This document shows positions 55,529 to 63,273 of a stretch of 64,000 nt of DNA, piece after piece. Below the pieces are notes generated by a model that saw nothing but the letters and a program-made list of their open reading frames with translations, searched no databases and was not told where the DNA came from. This stretch comes from Devosia sediminis (GTDB lineage Bacteria > Pseudomonadota > Alphaproteobacteria > Rhizobiales > Devosiaceae). The first letter of the stretch is position 1; the number at the start of each line of letters is the position of its first letter. The stretch spans positions 62,001 through 126,000 of the forward strand of contig NZ_JAEKMH010000003.1 in assembly GCF_016411825.1 (NCBI RefSeq). Reading direction: 5' to 3'. A program made the position numbers and the translations under genes.

Positions 55529-55561
55529 ATGGATAATTTTGTTTTGCGGTGTGGCCGATGA
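55529..55561 (+). CDS. 10-codon leader ORF before the nuclease gene
   Basis: ATG at 55529 encodes MDNFVLRCGR and stops at TGA (55559-55561), which overlaps the ATG of the next gene (ATGA). It has the strongest ribosome site in the region (GGGGGAGGGG, 55518-55527), whereas the nuclease gene has none of its own. So ribosomes probably load here and reinitiate on the nuclease gene. Confidence 0.5.
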   Translation: MDNFVLRCGR

Positions 55562-56493
55562 CGTCCTCGGACAAGCCACTTCCGGCGCTTGTGCCGCAGA
55601 TGCCGCGCGAAATGCGCATCGCTGTAGTCCCCCCATCGCAAACGCCTCCGCCTGAACCAATATTGGCAGGGACCTGCTGGGTTGTGGACGGTGACACAAT
55701 TATTATCGACAAGGTCTCGATCCGTCTGGCCGGCATCGATGCACCTGAACTCGATCATCCCTTCGGGAAGCAGGCTATGTGGGCGCTGGTGAAGCTGTGC
55801 AAAGGTCACAGGGTTACCGCGCACATAAAGCCAGAAATGTCCTATGACCGTGTCGTGGCTCAATGCTTTTTGCCCGACGGGCGCGATCTGGCCGCTGAGA
55901 TGGTCCGGCTCGGATTGGCAATCGACTGGCCGAAATTTTCAGGTGGCAAGTATCGCGATCTGGAACCAGAGGGTGTGCGCAAGAGGCTCTGGCGGGCGGC
56001 GGTGCGGCAGCGGGGCATGGCGTCACTTCTGGACGACCTCACCCCTGTCGCCCCTCAGCGGGCCGATTCCAGAGCCACGTCCACGGCGCCAATCGCGCCG
56101 AGCCCGGCGCGTAGATGGGAACATGACCCCGCGCCGGTCGTTCGACTTGCCGCGAGACGACGCGCCGGTCGCTCACTTTTCTGGCTCGTCGTCCCCTGTC
56201 TGCTTCTGACACCGGTTGGCTGCATGGTCATCAATGCCGGCAGCCCTTCCCACACCCGCCATGGCGCCTCAGTGACATATCGCCCAACGGCCACGCCTGA
56301 CATTTATGAGGTGACAGCCGCCGAGCTCAATGTTCGTTCCAGGCCATCGGGAACGGCTCAAGTCATCTCTCAGGTCGCGGGCGGATCCAAAATCGTCTCA
56401 AATCGCGTATCTGGCAGGTGGCACGCCATCCTGCTGCAGGACGGTCGCACTGGGTGGGTATACGGCGATTTCCTGCGACCGGTTGCCGAGTGA
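55558..56493 (+). CDS. Staphylococcal-nuclease-like protein with TM segment and SH3 domain
   Basis: 311 aa. Residues about 45-150 form an SNase (TNase) domain: WVVDGDTIIIDKVSIRLAGIDAPELDHP with the catalytic Arg and Glu, then MSYDRVVAQCFLPDGRDLAAEMVRLGLA with the second Arg, all three active-site positions being kept. A single TM helix (about 205-225, SLFWLVVPCLLLTPVGCMVI) follows and a bacterial SH3 domain ends the protein (TAAELNVRSRPSGTAQVISQV; GRTGWVYGDFL). No signal peptide is seen, so the nuclease would be cytosolic and the SH3 part periplasmic. Base composition is less GC-rich by eye than that of neighbours. Confidence 0.85.
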   Translation: MTSSDKPLPALVPQMPREMRIAVVPPSQTPPPEPILAGTCWVVDGDTIIIDKVSIRLAGIDAPELDHPFGKQAMWALVKLCKGHRVTAHIKPEMSYDRVVAQCFLPDGRDLAAEMVRLGLAIDWPKFSGGKYRDLEPEGVRKRLWRAAVRQRGMASLLDDLTPVAPQRADSRATSTAPIAPSPARRWEHDPAPVVRLAARRRAGRSLFWLVVPCLLLTPVGCMVINAGSPSHTRHGASVTYRPTATPDIYEVTAAELNVRSRPSGTAQVISQVAGGSKIVSNRVSGRWHAILLQDGRTGWVYGDFLRPVAE

Positions 56494-56499
56494 CGCGCT

Positions 56500-57774
56500 T
56501 TAGGTCCCAGGCTTCGCTGCAACTATAGTGTTTTCGATATTTCGCAGATGCGGTGACAGAAACCCCACGAGCGTGACGAGGCCGCCGAGAATGCCCATCA
56601 GCACGAAGAGCCAGACGATACCGATGGCCTCACCCAGCGGCGTGGCGATGGCGATGCCGACCGGTCCACCCAGAGCGATGACGGTGGTCAGCAGCGACAG
56701 GACCCTTCCCTGCAACCGGTTGGGCACAATGGTTTGGAGCAGGGCGGTGAAGGGCGCGCTGCCCAGGACATAGAGGAGGCTGCTCAGCGCCCACCAGAAT
56801 GTGCCCAGCCACAGCATGTCCGAGGGCGCGAGGCTCATGAGGCTGAAGGTGAAGCAGGAGGCGGCCATCGATCCCAGGATCCAGAGCATCTTGCGCCTCG
56901 GTACCAGCAAGGCCGCGATGCCGCCGCCGAGCAGCATGCCGAGGCCGGCCATGCTTTCCATCAGCGCCACTTCCGGTGCGCCGCCCCTGAAGTGTTCCTT
57001 CACCAGGAGCGGGGCGAGCGTCATCGCGGGCATAATGACGATGGTGACCGCGGCCATGAGGCCATAGAGGCGCCGGAGTCCGGGATGAGACCAGACGGTG
57101 ACGAAGCCCTCGCGCAGTTCGGTCCAGACACCCTGTCGGTCGGCTTTTTCGATTTTCGGCTGAGGAATGCGGAACACCAGCAGCGGCACGATGCCCAGGA
57201 GCGCCGTGACCACATCGATGGCCAGGGCATAACCGATGGGCATGAGGCTGATGGCCAGCGCGCCGAGCGGCGCGGCGCCGATCAACATCATCGCTGCCAT
57301 CATCTGGTTGAGGCCAGCGGCGCGTGTGAGAAACGATGTCGGCACCAGCATGGCGGTGCTGGCGGCGGCTGCCGGAGCCTGGAAGGCCTGCATGGCGCTG
57401 CGGATGAACATCATGGTGTAGAGATGCCAGAGCTCGACCGAATTGGTCAGGAACAGCACGATCAGCACGCTCATGCAAAGGGCGCTGACGAGATCGGCCA
57501 TGATCATCAGCGCGCGGCGGCTGGAGCGATCGGCAAACGTGCCGCCCAGCGGCCCGAGAAGGGCGTGGGGCAGCAGCGCGAAGACGCCGGCCAGGGCCAG
57601 CGCGGCGACGCTGCCGGTCGTGTCGGTGATCCACCACATCAGGACGAATTGGGTGAGCGCCGAACCGACCAGCGAGGAGGCCTGGCCGCCAAAGACGGCC
57701 CAATAGCGCAATTGCCAGCGCGAGCCGGGATCGACGCCTGGAGACAGGACAGCGGTAGCGGTATGGTCGGTCAT
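56500..57774 (-). CDS. MFS transporter
   Basis: 424-aa major facilitator with about 12 TM helices. YWAVFGGQASSLVGSALTQFVLMWWI at the start and the loop GGTFADRSSRRALM (motif A, GxxxDRxxRR) are typical of the EntS/MFS_3 exporters. It is divergent from a TetR regulator with a dyad between them, the standard arrangement of a repressed multidrug or siderophore exporter. Confidence 0.9.
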   Translation of the reverse strand: MTDHTATAVLSPGVDPGSRWQLRYWAVFGGQASSLVGSALTQFVLMWWITDTTGSVAALALAGVFALLPHALLGPLGGTFADRSSRRALMIMADLVSALCMSVLIVLFLTNSVELWHLYTMMFIRSAMQAFQAPAAAASTAMLVPTSFLTRAAGLNQMMAAMMLIGAAPLGALAISLMPIGYALAIDVVTALLGIVPLLVFRIPQPKIEKADRQGVWTELREGFVTVWSHPGLRRLYGLMAAVTIVIMPAMTLAPLLVKEHFRGGAPEVALMESMAGLGMLLGGGIAALLVPRRKMLWILGSMAASCFTFSLMSLAPSDMLWLGTFWWALSSLLYVLGSAPFTALLQTIVPNRLQGRVLSLLTTVIALGGPVGIAIATPLGEAIGIVWLFVLMGILGGLVTLVGFLSPHLRNIENTIVAAKPGT

Positions 57775-57794
57775 CGCAGTTACCTTGATTAGAA

Positions 57795-57808
57795 ACCGAC
57801 CGTCCGGT
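57795..57808. promoter_or_regulatory. Probable TetR-family operator
   Basis: ACCGACCGTCCGGT, a near-perfect palindrome in the 70-bp gap between the divergent MFS and TetR genes, 37 bp before the TetR start. It can control both genes. Confidence 0.6.
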
Positions 57809-57844
57809 ATCTTAACTCGAGCCGAAAGTCAAAGCAGGGCAGCC

Positions 57845-58396
57845 ATGACCAGTTCCGCCTATTCGAAGAAGAAGCAGCCCGAACTGGTGCGCCAGGCGCT
57901 GCTCGACGAGGCGCTGCGCCTTGCCATGTCGAGCGGGCCCGAGGCGGTGACGATCCAGGCGGTGGCTGCGGGCGCGGGCGTCACCAAGGGTGGGCTCTTC
58001 CACCACTTTCCCTCCAAGCAGGCACTGATCGAGGGCATGGTGGCCCATGTCTTTGCCCAGCTCGACCTCGCCATCGATCGGTATCTCCAGACCGACAGTG
58101 GCCGGGGTTGCTTCACCCGCGCCTATGTCGAGACTATCCTCGTGGATGCCGATTTCGGGCCGGGCTCGCCCATGGATGTGCTGAACCTGTCGGTGGTGAA
58201 CTACCCGATCATGGGTCCGGCCTGGGACGACTGGATCGCCCGGCGCATGGACCGGCACAACGAGACCGACAACCATCTCGATCTCGAGATCCTGCGCTAC
58301 GCCGCCGACGGCGCCTGGCTCTCGCATCTGGGGACCCGGCCGGAGGGCAAGTTCAGAGAGATCCGCGACCGGTTAGTTGCCCTGTCGCGGGAATAG
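57845..58396 (+). CDS. TetR-family transcriptional repressor
   Basis: 183 aa. N-terminal helix-turn-helix VTIQAVAAGAGVTKGGLFHHFPSKQALIEGMVAHVF is the TetR signature; the C-terminal part is a TetR_C-like ligand domain with WDDWIARRMDRHNETD. It is expected to repress the divergent exporter gene and itself until a compound carried by the exporter binds. Confidence 0.92.
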   Translation: MTSSAYSKKKQPELVRQALLDEALRLAMSSGPEAVTIQAVAAGAGVTKGGLFHHFPSKQALIEGMVAHVFAQLDLAIDRYLQTDSGRGCFTRAYVETILVDADFGPGSPMDVLNLSVVNYPIMGPAWDDWIARRMDRHNETDNHLDLEILRYAADGAWLSHLGTRPEGKFREIRDRLVALSRE

Positions 58397-58399
58397 AAA

Positions 58400-58420
58400 A
58401 AGCGGGCCATCGGCCCGCTT
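58400..58420. terminator. Bidirectional terminator after the TetR gene
   Basis: AAGCGGGCC (58400-58408) pairs with GGCCCGCTT (58412-58420) with a 3-nt loop. AAAAA lies to the left and a short mixed T-run to the right, so it works best for the convergent hydrolase gene. Confidence 0.75.
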
Positions 58421-58439
58421 GCTGTTTGTGAGGCTGCGG

Positions 58440-59240
58440 TCAGGCAACCAGCTTGAGCTCCACCCGGTCGGTGGCGTGGGTGACGGCCCAGTTGAGGGCG
58501 TAGTCGGCCACTTCTTCCCAGCCGGCATCGCCGAGCGTCCAGTGCGAGCGGTCCTCGTAGACCTTGAGTTCCGTCAGGGCCTTGGCCTTCTTCTGCTTCT
58601 TGAAGATGGCGCGGGTCATCGAGGCATCGGCGATGAGGTCCTTGCCACCACCGATCAGCAGCAGCGGTGCCCGGTCCTGGCCGGCAAAGTCGATCTTCAT
58701 AGGATTGATGACGCCGTTCCAGTAGACGAGGCCGGCCGTGGGGATCACGTAGCGGTTGTATTCGGCTTCCACCAGCTCCGCCGGGATGGTCTGGGCGAAG
58801 CGGGTGCGGAAGAAATCCAGCGTCATGGTCTTGGCCTTGCGCCAGCTCAGCGGATCGCCGAAGACCGGCAGGGCCGAGACGATGGCATGCGGTCCGAGCG
58901 GCACGCCGGGCGTGGGGGCCGGGTTGATCGCGACACCGGCAACGCCGAGACCGCGTTCAAGCAGATGCTGCACGAAGACCGCGCCCAGCGAGTGACCGAT
59001 CAGGATCGGCTTTTCCGGCAGGGCCCGGATGATCTTTTCGTAGTGGGCGACGATGTCGCGCTGGCCGGTACGGGCAAGGGCAGGGTTGGGATTGGCGCGC
59101 AGCTCGGCGGGGCTGCGGTCGTCATGGAGCCAGTCGGGCACGATGACAGTATAGCCCTGGGCCTGGTAACGGGCCTTTACATGTTCGAACGAAAGGCTGT
59201 TGAGCCAGGCGCCGTGAACGAGAACGATGGTCTTGGTCAT
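58440..59240 (-). CDS. Alpha/beta-hydrolase
   Basis: 266 aa from the ATG complementary to 59238-59240, with GGAGAG seven bases upstream. IVLVHGAWLNSLSFEHV is the oxyanion HG motif; LIGHSLGAVFVQHLL contains the nucleophile serine; LLIGGGKDLIADA the acid and YEDRSHWTLGD the histidine. A complete catalytic triad. It is divergent from the GlxA-type regulator (52 bp apart), which may control it. Substrate unknown. Confidence 0.9.
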   Translation of the reverse strand: MTKTIVLVHGAWLNSLSFEHVKARYQAQGYTVIVPDWLHDDRSPAELRANPNPALARTGQRDIVAHYEKIIRALPEKPILIGHSLGAVFVQHLLERGLGVAGVAINPAPTPGVPLGPHAIVSALPVFGDPLSWRKAKTMTLDFFRTRFAQTIPAELVEAEYNRYVIPTAGLVYWNGVINPMKIDFAGQDRAPLLLIGGGKDLIADASMTRAIFKKQKKAKALTELKVYEDRSHWTLGDAGWEEVADYALNWAVTHATDRVELKLVA

Positions 59241-59292
59241 TTCTACTCTCCGGTTTTGGGCAAACCCTTGTTTGCCTTGATGAGAGGAGCCT

Positions 59293-60330
59293 ATGCTTGA
59301 GCCAGGCAGGCGACGATTGCCGCAAGTGACAATGTCCGGTTCGGAAGTGACAAAGATGGTCCAAGGCATGCGACAGACCGAAATCGGCCTCCTCCTGTAC
59401 CCCGGTTGCGCCATGGCCTCCGTGCATGGGCTGACCGATGCCTTCGAGGTGGGAAATCAGTATGCGGCCCAGCATGGCGGGCCGGTGCGCATCCGCACCA
59501 CGCATTGGCGCCTCGGATCATCGGGCTTCGAGCGCAGCTTCGACAGCGCGCCCGATGATGCCGGGCAGCCCGACTATGTCGTCATCCCCGGCCGCCTGGC
59601 CGATCCACTGACCGCTGAGGAGGCGAGCGCCTTCATCCCCTGGCTGCGCCAGCGCCACGACAAAGGCGCCACCCTGGGGTCGATCTGTGGCGGTGCCTTC
59701 ATGCTCGGGCATGCGGGCCTGCTCGACGGACGGCGGGCAACGACGCACTGGCTCTATGCCGAGCGTTTCAATGCCATGTTTCCTGCCGTCGCCATGACGC
59801 CGAGCGATATCGTGGTGGAGGATGGCGACATCATCACCGCCGGCGGCATGCTGGCCTGGACCGATCTCGGGCTCAGGCTCATCCATCGGGTGCTGGGCCC
59901 CACGGTCATGGCCGATGCGGCAAAGTTCCTGCTGGTCGATCCATCGGGGCGCGAGCAGCGCCATTATTCGACCTTTGCGCCAAAACTCACCCATGGCGAC
60001 ACGGCAGTGCTGAAAGTCCAGCACTGGCTGCAGGCGCATTCGGGCGAGGAGATCAATATCGGGGCGCTGGCCGGGCGTGCTGGCCTCGAACAGCGGACAT
60101 TTCTCCGCCGCTTCCAGAAGGCGACCGGATTGAAGCCCACCGAATATGTGCAGGCCCTGCGCATCGGCCATGCCCGCGAAAAGCTCGAATTCAGCCGTGA
60201 CAGTGTCGAGCGCATAGCCTTCAATGTCGGCTACAAGGACGCCTCGGCCTTCCGGCGCGTGTTCCAGAAGGTGACCGGCCTCTCGGCCAGCGCCTATCGC
60301 GAACGCTTTGCTGCGATTGGGGCGGCCTAA
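59293..60330 (+). CDS. GlxA-type AraC regulator with DJ-1/PfpI domain
   Basis: 345-aa transcription factor. The N-terminal half is a class I glutamine-amidotransferase-like (DJ-1/PfpI) domain, with LGSICGGAFMLGHAGLLDGRRATTHW around the nucleophile-elbow cysteine. The C-terminal half is a double helix-turn-helix AraC domain (INIGALAGRAGLEQRTFLRRFQKATGLKPTEYVQALRI and VERIAFNVGYKDASAFRRVFQKVTGLSASAYRERF). GAGAGGAG is just before the ATG at 59293. Such regulators often control degradation of carnitine- or arginine-type compounds. Confidence 0.93.
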   Translation: MLEPGRRRLPQVTMSGSEVTKMVQGMRQTEIGLLLYPGCAMASVHGLTDAFEVGNQYAAQHGGPVRIRTTHWRLGSSGFERSFDSAPDDAGQPDYVVIPGRLADPLTAEEASAFIPWLRQRHDKGATLGSICGGAFMLGHAGLLDGRRATTHWLYAERFNAMFPAVAMTPSDIVVEDGDIITAGGMLAWTDLGLRLIHRVLGPTVMADAAKFLLVDPSGREQRHYSTFAPKLTHGDTAVLKVQHWLQAHSGEEINIGALAGRAGLEQRTFLRRFQKATGLKPTEYVQALRIGHAREKLEFSRDSVERIAFNVGYKDASAFRRVFQKVTGLSASAYRERFAAIGAA

Positions 60331-60680
60331 AGGTCCGGGCCGGCTACGAAAGGCATGACCTCCACGGCGTCGCCCGGGAAGGTACCGATATGGGGGTGGT
60401 CAGCGAACAGCGCGGCGGCAGCTTCCGCCGTTTCGGCCTCGACAATGACATAGCCGCAGAAGTCGTTCACGGCAGGTGCGATGGTGCCGTCGCGGCCTAT
60501 GCGCGTGGTCTTGCCCACCATGCCGCCCTTGTTGACGATCGCCGCGGCATGGCGCTTTTCCCACGCCTCCCATTCCGGCAGGCCCTTATTGTCGACCGCG
60601 TCCTGCTCTTCCTTGGGCATGGCGCGGAAGCGGGTGACGTTTTCGCCCTTCATCAGAAGGGTGGCGAGAAACAAGGGCAT
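60327..60680 (-). CDS. YCII-related domain protein
   Basis: 117-aa small alpha/beta protein. PLFLATLLMKGENVTRFRAMPKEE at the start and YVIVEAETAEAAAALFADHPHIGTFPGDAVEVMPF at the end fit the YCII/DGPF dimeric ferredoxin-like fold family. The start complementary to 60678-60680 follows AGGAG. The gene converges with the GlxA-type gene and their ends overlap by 4 bp. Function unknown. Confidence 0.83.
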   Translation of the reverse strand: MPLFLATLLMKGENVTRFRAMPKEEQDAVDNKGLPEWEAWEKRHAAAIVNKGGMVGKTTRIGRDGTIAPAVNDFCGYVIVEAETAEAAAALFADHPHIGTFPGDAVEVMPFVAGPDL

Positions 60681-60889
60681 GGCGGTTCTCCTGTGGTTCT
60701 CTCGCAAGCTAGCGCGTCTGCGGAGCGCCTGTCACCTCCACGGGCTGCAGCTTATGGAATGCTTATGGCGCGCGCCATGTTTCCTATGGAGCCCTTACGC
60801 GGCGCGAGCCTAGCGTCTGGCTCTGACAAGGAGACAGACATGCGCCCACCATTTCACCTGATCCCCCAGCCTTTGCCCGCCGGCAGGAA

Positions 60890-61216
60890 ATGCACCCTCA
60901 GGATGAGCGCGAGCCGGTCGCGGCGGACATCGCGGCAGGCGTCGGATGCCAGTTGCTGGTGGGCGCTGCGGTGGTGTGGCACCACAAGGGCGCGAGCACG
61001 TCCCGCCTCTCCTGGATCGGAGTGGATCCGGCGGCGCGGCGCCGGGGCGTCGGGTCTTTGTTGCTCGAAAGCGTCATGGCACGGGCCAGCCTGGGTGGCG
61101 CGCACGATGTGTCGGCATCTGTCCCGGAAGCCGCCGAGGGACTGGGCGAACTGCTCGGCGCGCGCGACTTCGCGGCGGGCAAGGGTGGCGAGTGGCGCCT
61201 TTCGCTCGGGGGATGA
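60890..61216 (+). CDS. GNAT acetyltransferase, short, possibly frameshifted at the 5' end
   Basis: 108 aa in frame. LSWIGVDPAARRRGVGSLLLESVMARA is the acetyl-CoA-binding motif A of the GNAT fold, but the first strand and helices of the domain are missing. The strong ribosome site AGGAGACAGAC with ATG at 60840 is in another frame. Reading one base back at the C-run 60865-60869 would join that start to the same coding sequence. Either the gene has lost a base (pseudogene or sequence error), it frameshifts, or it begins at 60890 as a truncated GNAT. Confidence 0.6.
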   Translation: MHPQDEREPVAADIAAGVGCQLLVGAAVVWHHKGASTSRLSWIGVDPAARRRGVGSLLLESVMARASLGGAHDVSASVPEAAEGLGELLGARDFAAGKGGEWRLSLGG

Positions 61217-61232
61217 TCGTGGCGCCCTTGGG

Positions 61233-62126
61233 TCAGCCCGCTATGGCGTCAACGTCGCCCTTTGCCGGAATAGCCGGCTGTGCCCCGGGTTTGAGACAAG
61301 CAAGGCTGCCGGCAATGGCGGCGCGCCTGAGGGCGGTTTCAAGATCGTAGCCGGCATCGAGCCCAGCCGCGAGATAGCCGCAGAATGTATCGCCTGCGCC
61401 AACCGTATCGACGGGCTTGACCTTGTGCGCGGGCACCGCGATGGGCCCGTCGGGCGTGCGGGCCCGGGCACCCTCGGCCCCGAGGGTGACGACAATCGTG
61501 CGGCCGGTGCGGTTGACCCATTCGGCCATGGCCGCATCGAGCTGGTCGATGGGACGGCCGGTAAGCAGCGAGAATTCGGTTTCATTGGCGACGACGATGT
61601 CGGCCAGCGGCGCCAGCTTTGCCGTGTCGGGCAGGAAAGGCGCGGTGTTGAGAATCGAGCGGGCGCCCTTTTCGCGGGCGATGTCGAGCGCCCTGCGGGT
61701 CGCAGCCTGCGGTACTTCCTGCTGCACCAGCACCGTATCGGCCTCAGTCAGCGCGGCAAGGCCGCGATCGGCATCCTCGGCGCTGACCGTGCCATTGGCG
61801 CCGGGCAGGATGGCAATGACATTCTCGCCCTTGGCATCGACGAAGATCATGGCAATGCCGGTGGCGGCATCCGCCTTGCGCAGATGCGAGAGATCGACGC
61901 CACCTTGCTCGAGGAGATCGAGCGCCAGTTCGGCAAAGGCATCGTCGCCCGCCGCCGAGACGTGGCGCACATCGGCGCCGGCGCGGCGCGCGGCCAGGGC
62001 CTGGTTGGCGCCCTTGCCGCCGGGCGCCATGGAAAAGGTACCCCCGGCCACGGTTTCACCGGGCTTGGGCAGGCGGGAGACGGTGCCGATCTGGTCGAGA
62101 TTGGTGGAGCCGAAGACGGTGATCAT
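61233..62126 (-). CDS. rbsK: Ribokinase (PfkB family)
   Basis: 297 aa, phosphorylates ribose with ATP. Starts VFGSTNLDQIGTVSRLPKPGETV with the ribose-binding N-terminal region, GGKGANQALAARRAGADV is PfkB signature 1 and VDTVGAGDTFCGYLAAGL signature 2 with the catalytic aspartate. The N-terminal Asn-Asp pair typical of ribokinase (here STNLDQ) supports RbsK rather than other sugar kinases. Overlaps DUF1697 gene by 4 bp; no ribose transporter is adjacent. Confidence 0.92.
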   Translation of the reverse strand: MITVFGSTNLDQIGTVSRLPKPGETVAGGTFSMAPGGKGANQALAARRAGADVRHVSAAGDDAFAELALDLLEQGGVDLSHLRKADAATGIAMIFVDAKGENVIAILPGANGTVSAEDADRGLAALTEADTVLVQQEVPQAATRRALDIAREKGARSILNTAPFLPDTAKLAPLADIVVANETEFSLLTGRPIDQLDAAMAEWVNRTGRTIVVTLGAEGARARTPDGPIAVPAHKVKPVDTVGAGDTFCGYLAAGLDAGYDLETALRRAAIAGSLACLKPGAQPAIPAKGDVDAIAG

Positions 62127-62677
62127 TTCAGAATCTTCTCGATCGTGTTCCAGTTGCGCATGGTGTCGAGATTGCCTTTGCCGATCTTCTGGTAAAGCGG
62201 TTTCAGCACCTCTTCCACATGCTCGGTATAGCGGCCATTGGGCTGCTTGTAGGCGGCAATGTAGACGTCGCGCGCATCCACGCGCAAAATCTCGGTATCC
62301 CCCGGCCGGCTCTCGATCGTCACGCCCTTGGGCAGGTCCGCGTCGAACATGATGATATGCCGCGTCAGGTCGGCTTCGGGGTCGAGCGTGCCGAAGGGAT
62401 TGCCCTTGAGCATGGCGTCCATCTCCTGTTCGGAGCGGAGAACGACGCCGACCTTGAAGCCAAAGGCGTCGGAAATGGCTTTTTCGATTCTGGCCTTGAC
62501 GGCTTCGGCGCTGCCCTCGCCGGTGAGCCGGACATTGCCGCTGGCCAGCACCGTCTTGACGTCGGTGAAGCCGGCTTCCTCGAGGCAGGCCTTGAGCTCG
62601 GCCATCTTCATCTGCCGCTTGCCCAGGTTAATGCCGCGCAGGAAGACGCCCCAGAGGTGCTTGGTGCCCTGGCTCAT
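62123..62677 (-). CDS. DUF1697 family protein
   Basis: 184 aa. GVFLRGINLGKRQMKMAELKACLEEAGFTDVKTVLASGNVRL is the conserved DUF1697 start (RGINVGG..KMxxL...G...V.TYIQSGNV). Function unknown in all organisms I know of. Overlaps both neighbours by four bases (ATGA), so it is part of one transcript with ribokinase and the YdeI-like gene. Confidence 0.9.
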   Translation of the reverse strand: MSQGTKHLWGVFLRGINLGKRQMKMAELKACLEEAGFTDVKTVLASGNVRLTGEGSAEAVKARIEKAISDAFGFKVGVVLRSEQEMDAMLKGNPFGTLDPEADLTRHIIMFDADLPKGVTIESRPGDTEILRVDARDVYIAAYKQPNGRYTEHVEEVLKPLYQKIGKGNLDTMRNWNTIEKILK

Positions 62678-63270
62678 GATTTCACCTTCTGCGGATAAAT
62701 GGTCTCGCCGCGCTCGAGCATGGCGACGAAGCCCTCGATCTTCTTCTTCCGGCCCGCCTCGGTCTTCATCGAAATGGTGCGGAAGGTGAGGGCAAAGCGG
62801 TTCTGCGATGAAAGGCCTTCATAGGTCTTTTGCGCCTCGGGGCTTCGGGCGATGGCGGCGAGCAGGTCGGCCGGTGCCTCCTGCGTCGTCTTGTAGGCCG
62901 CGTCCCAGCGCCCGTCCTTCCGCGCCGCCTCGACATGGACAAGGCCATGTTCGGTCATCAGGCCCAGCTCGGACAGTCGGGCGACATTGTCGCGATTGAC
63001 CTGGCTCCACACCGATCTCGGGCGGCGCGGGCAATAGCGCTGGACGAAGCTATCCTCGTCCCAACTCTTCTTGATGGCATCGATCCAGCCCCAGCAGAGG
63101 ACGGCATCGATGGCATCCACCGGGGTGATGGTCTTCTTGCCTGTGCTCTTCTTGAAGATGCGGATCCACACCTCGTCGGCCCTGGCATGGTTGTCGCGCA
63201 GCCAGGCATAGAAGGCGTCGAAATCGGCGAATTCGAAGAGCTTGTCCTCAGGGACGGTGACGGGCGCCAT
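62674..63270 (-). CDS. YdeI/OmpD-associated family protein
   Basis: 198 aa. FDAFYAWLRDNHARADEVWIRIFKK, VLCWGWIDAIKKSWDEDSFVQRYCPRRPRSVWSQVN and the lysine-rich C-terminus (TEAGRKKKIEGFVAML) are the family marks. Homologues are named after a link to OmpD porin or sensitivity to antimicrobial peptides; the molecular role is not established. It is in the same cluster as the arylamine N-acetyltransferase, 3 bp behind it. Confidence 0.88.
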   Translation of the reverse strand: MAPVTVPEDKLFEFADFDAFYAWLRDNHARADEVWIRIFKKSTGKKTITPVDAIDAVLCWGWIDAIKKSWDEDSFVQRYCPRRPRSVWSQVNRDNVARLSELGLMTEHGLVHVEAARKDGRWDAAYKTTQEAPADLLAAIARSPEAQKTYEGLSSQNRFALTFRTISMKTEAGRKKKIEGFVAMLERGETIYPQKVKS

Positions 63271-63273
63271 GGG

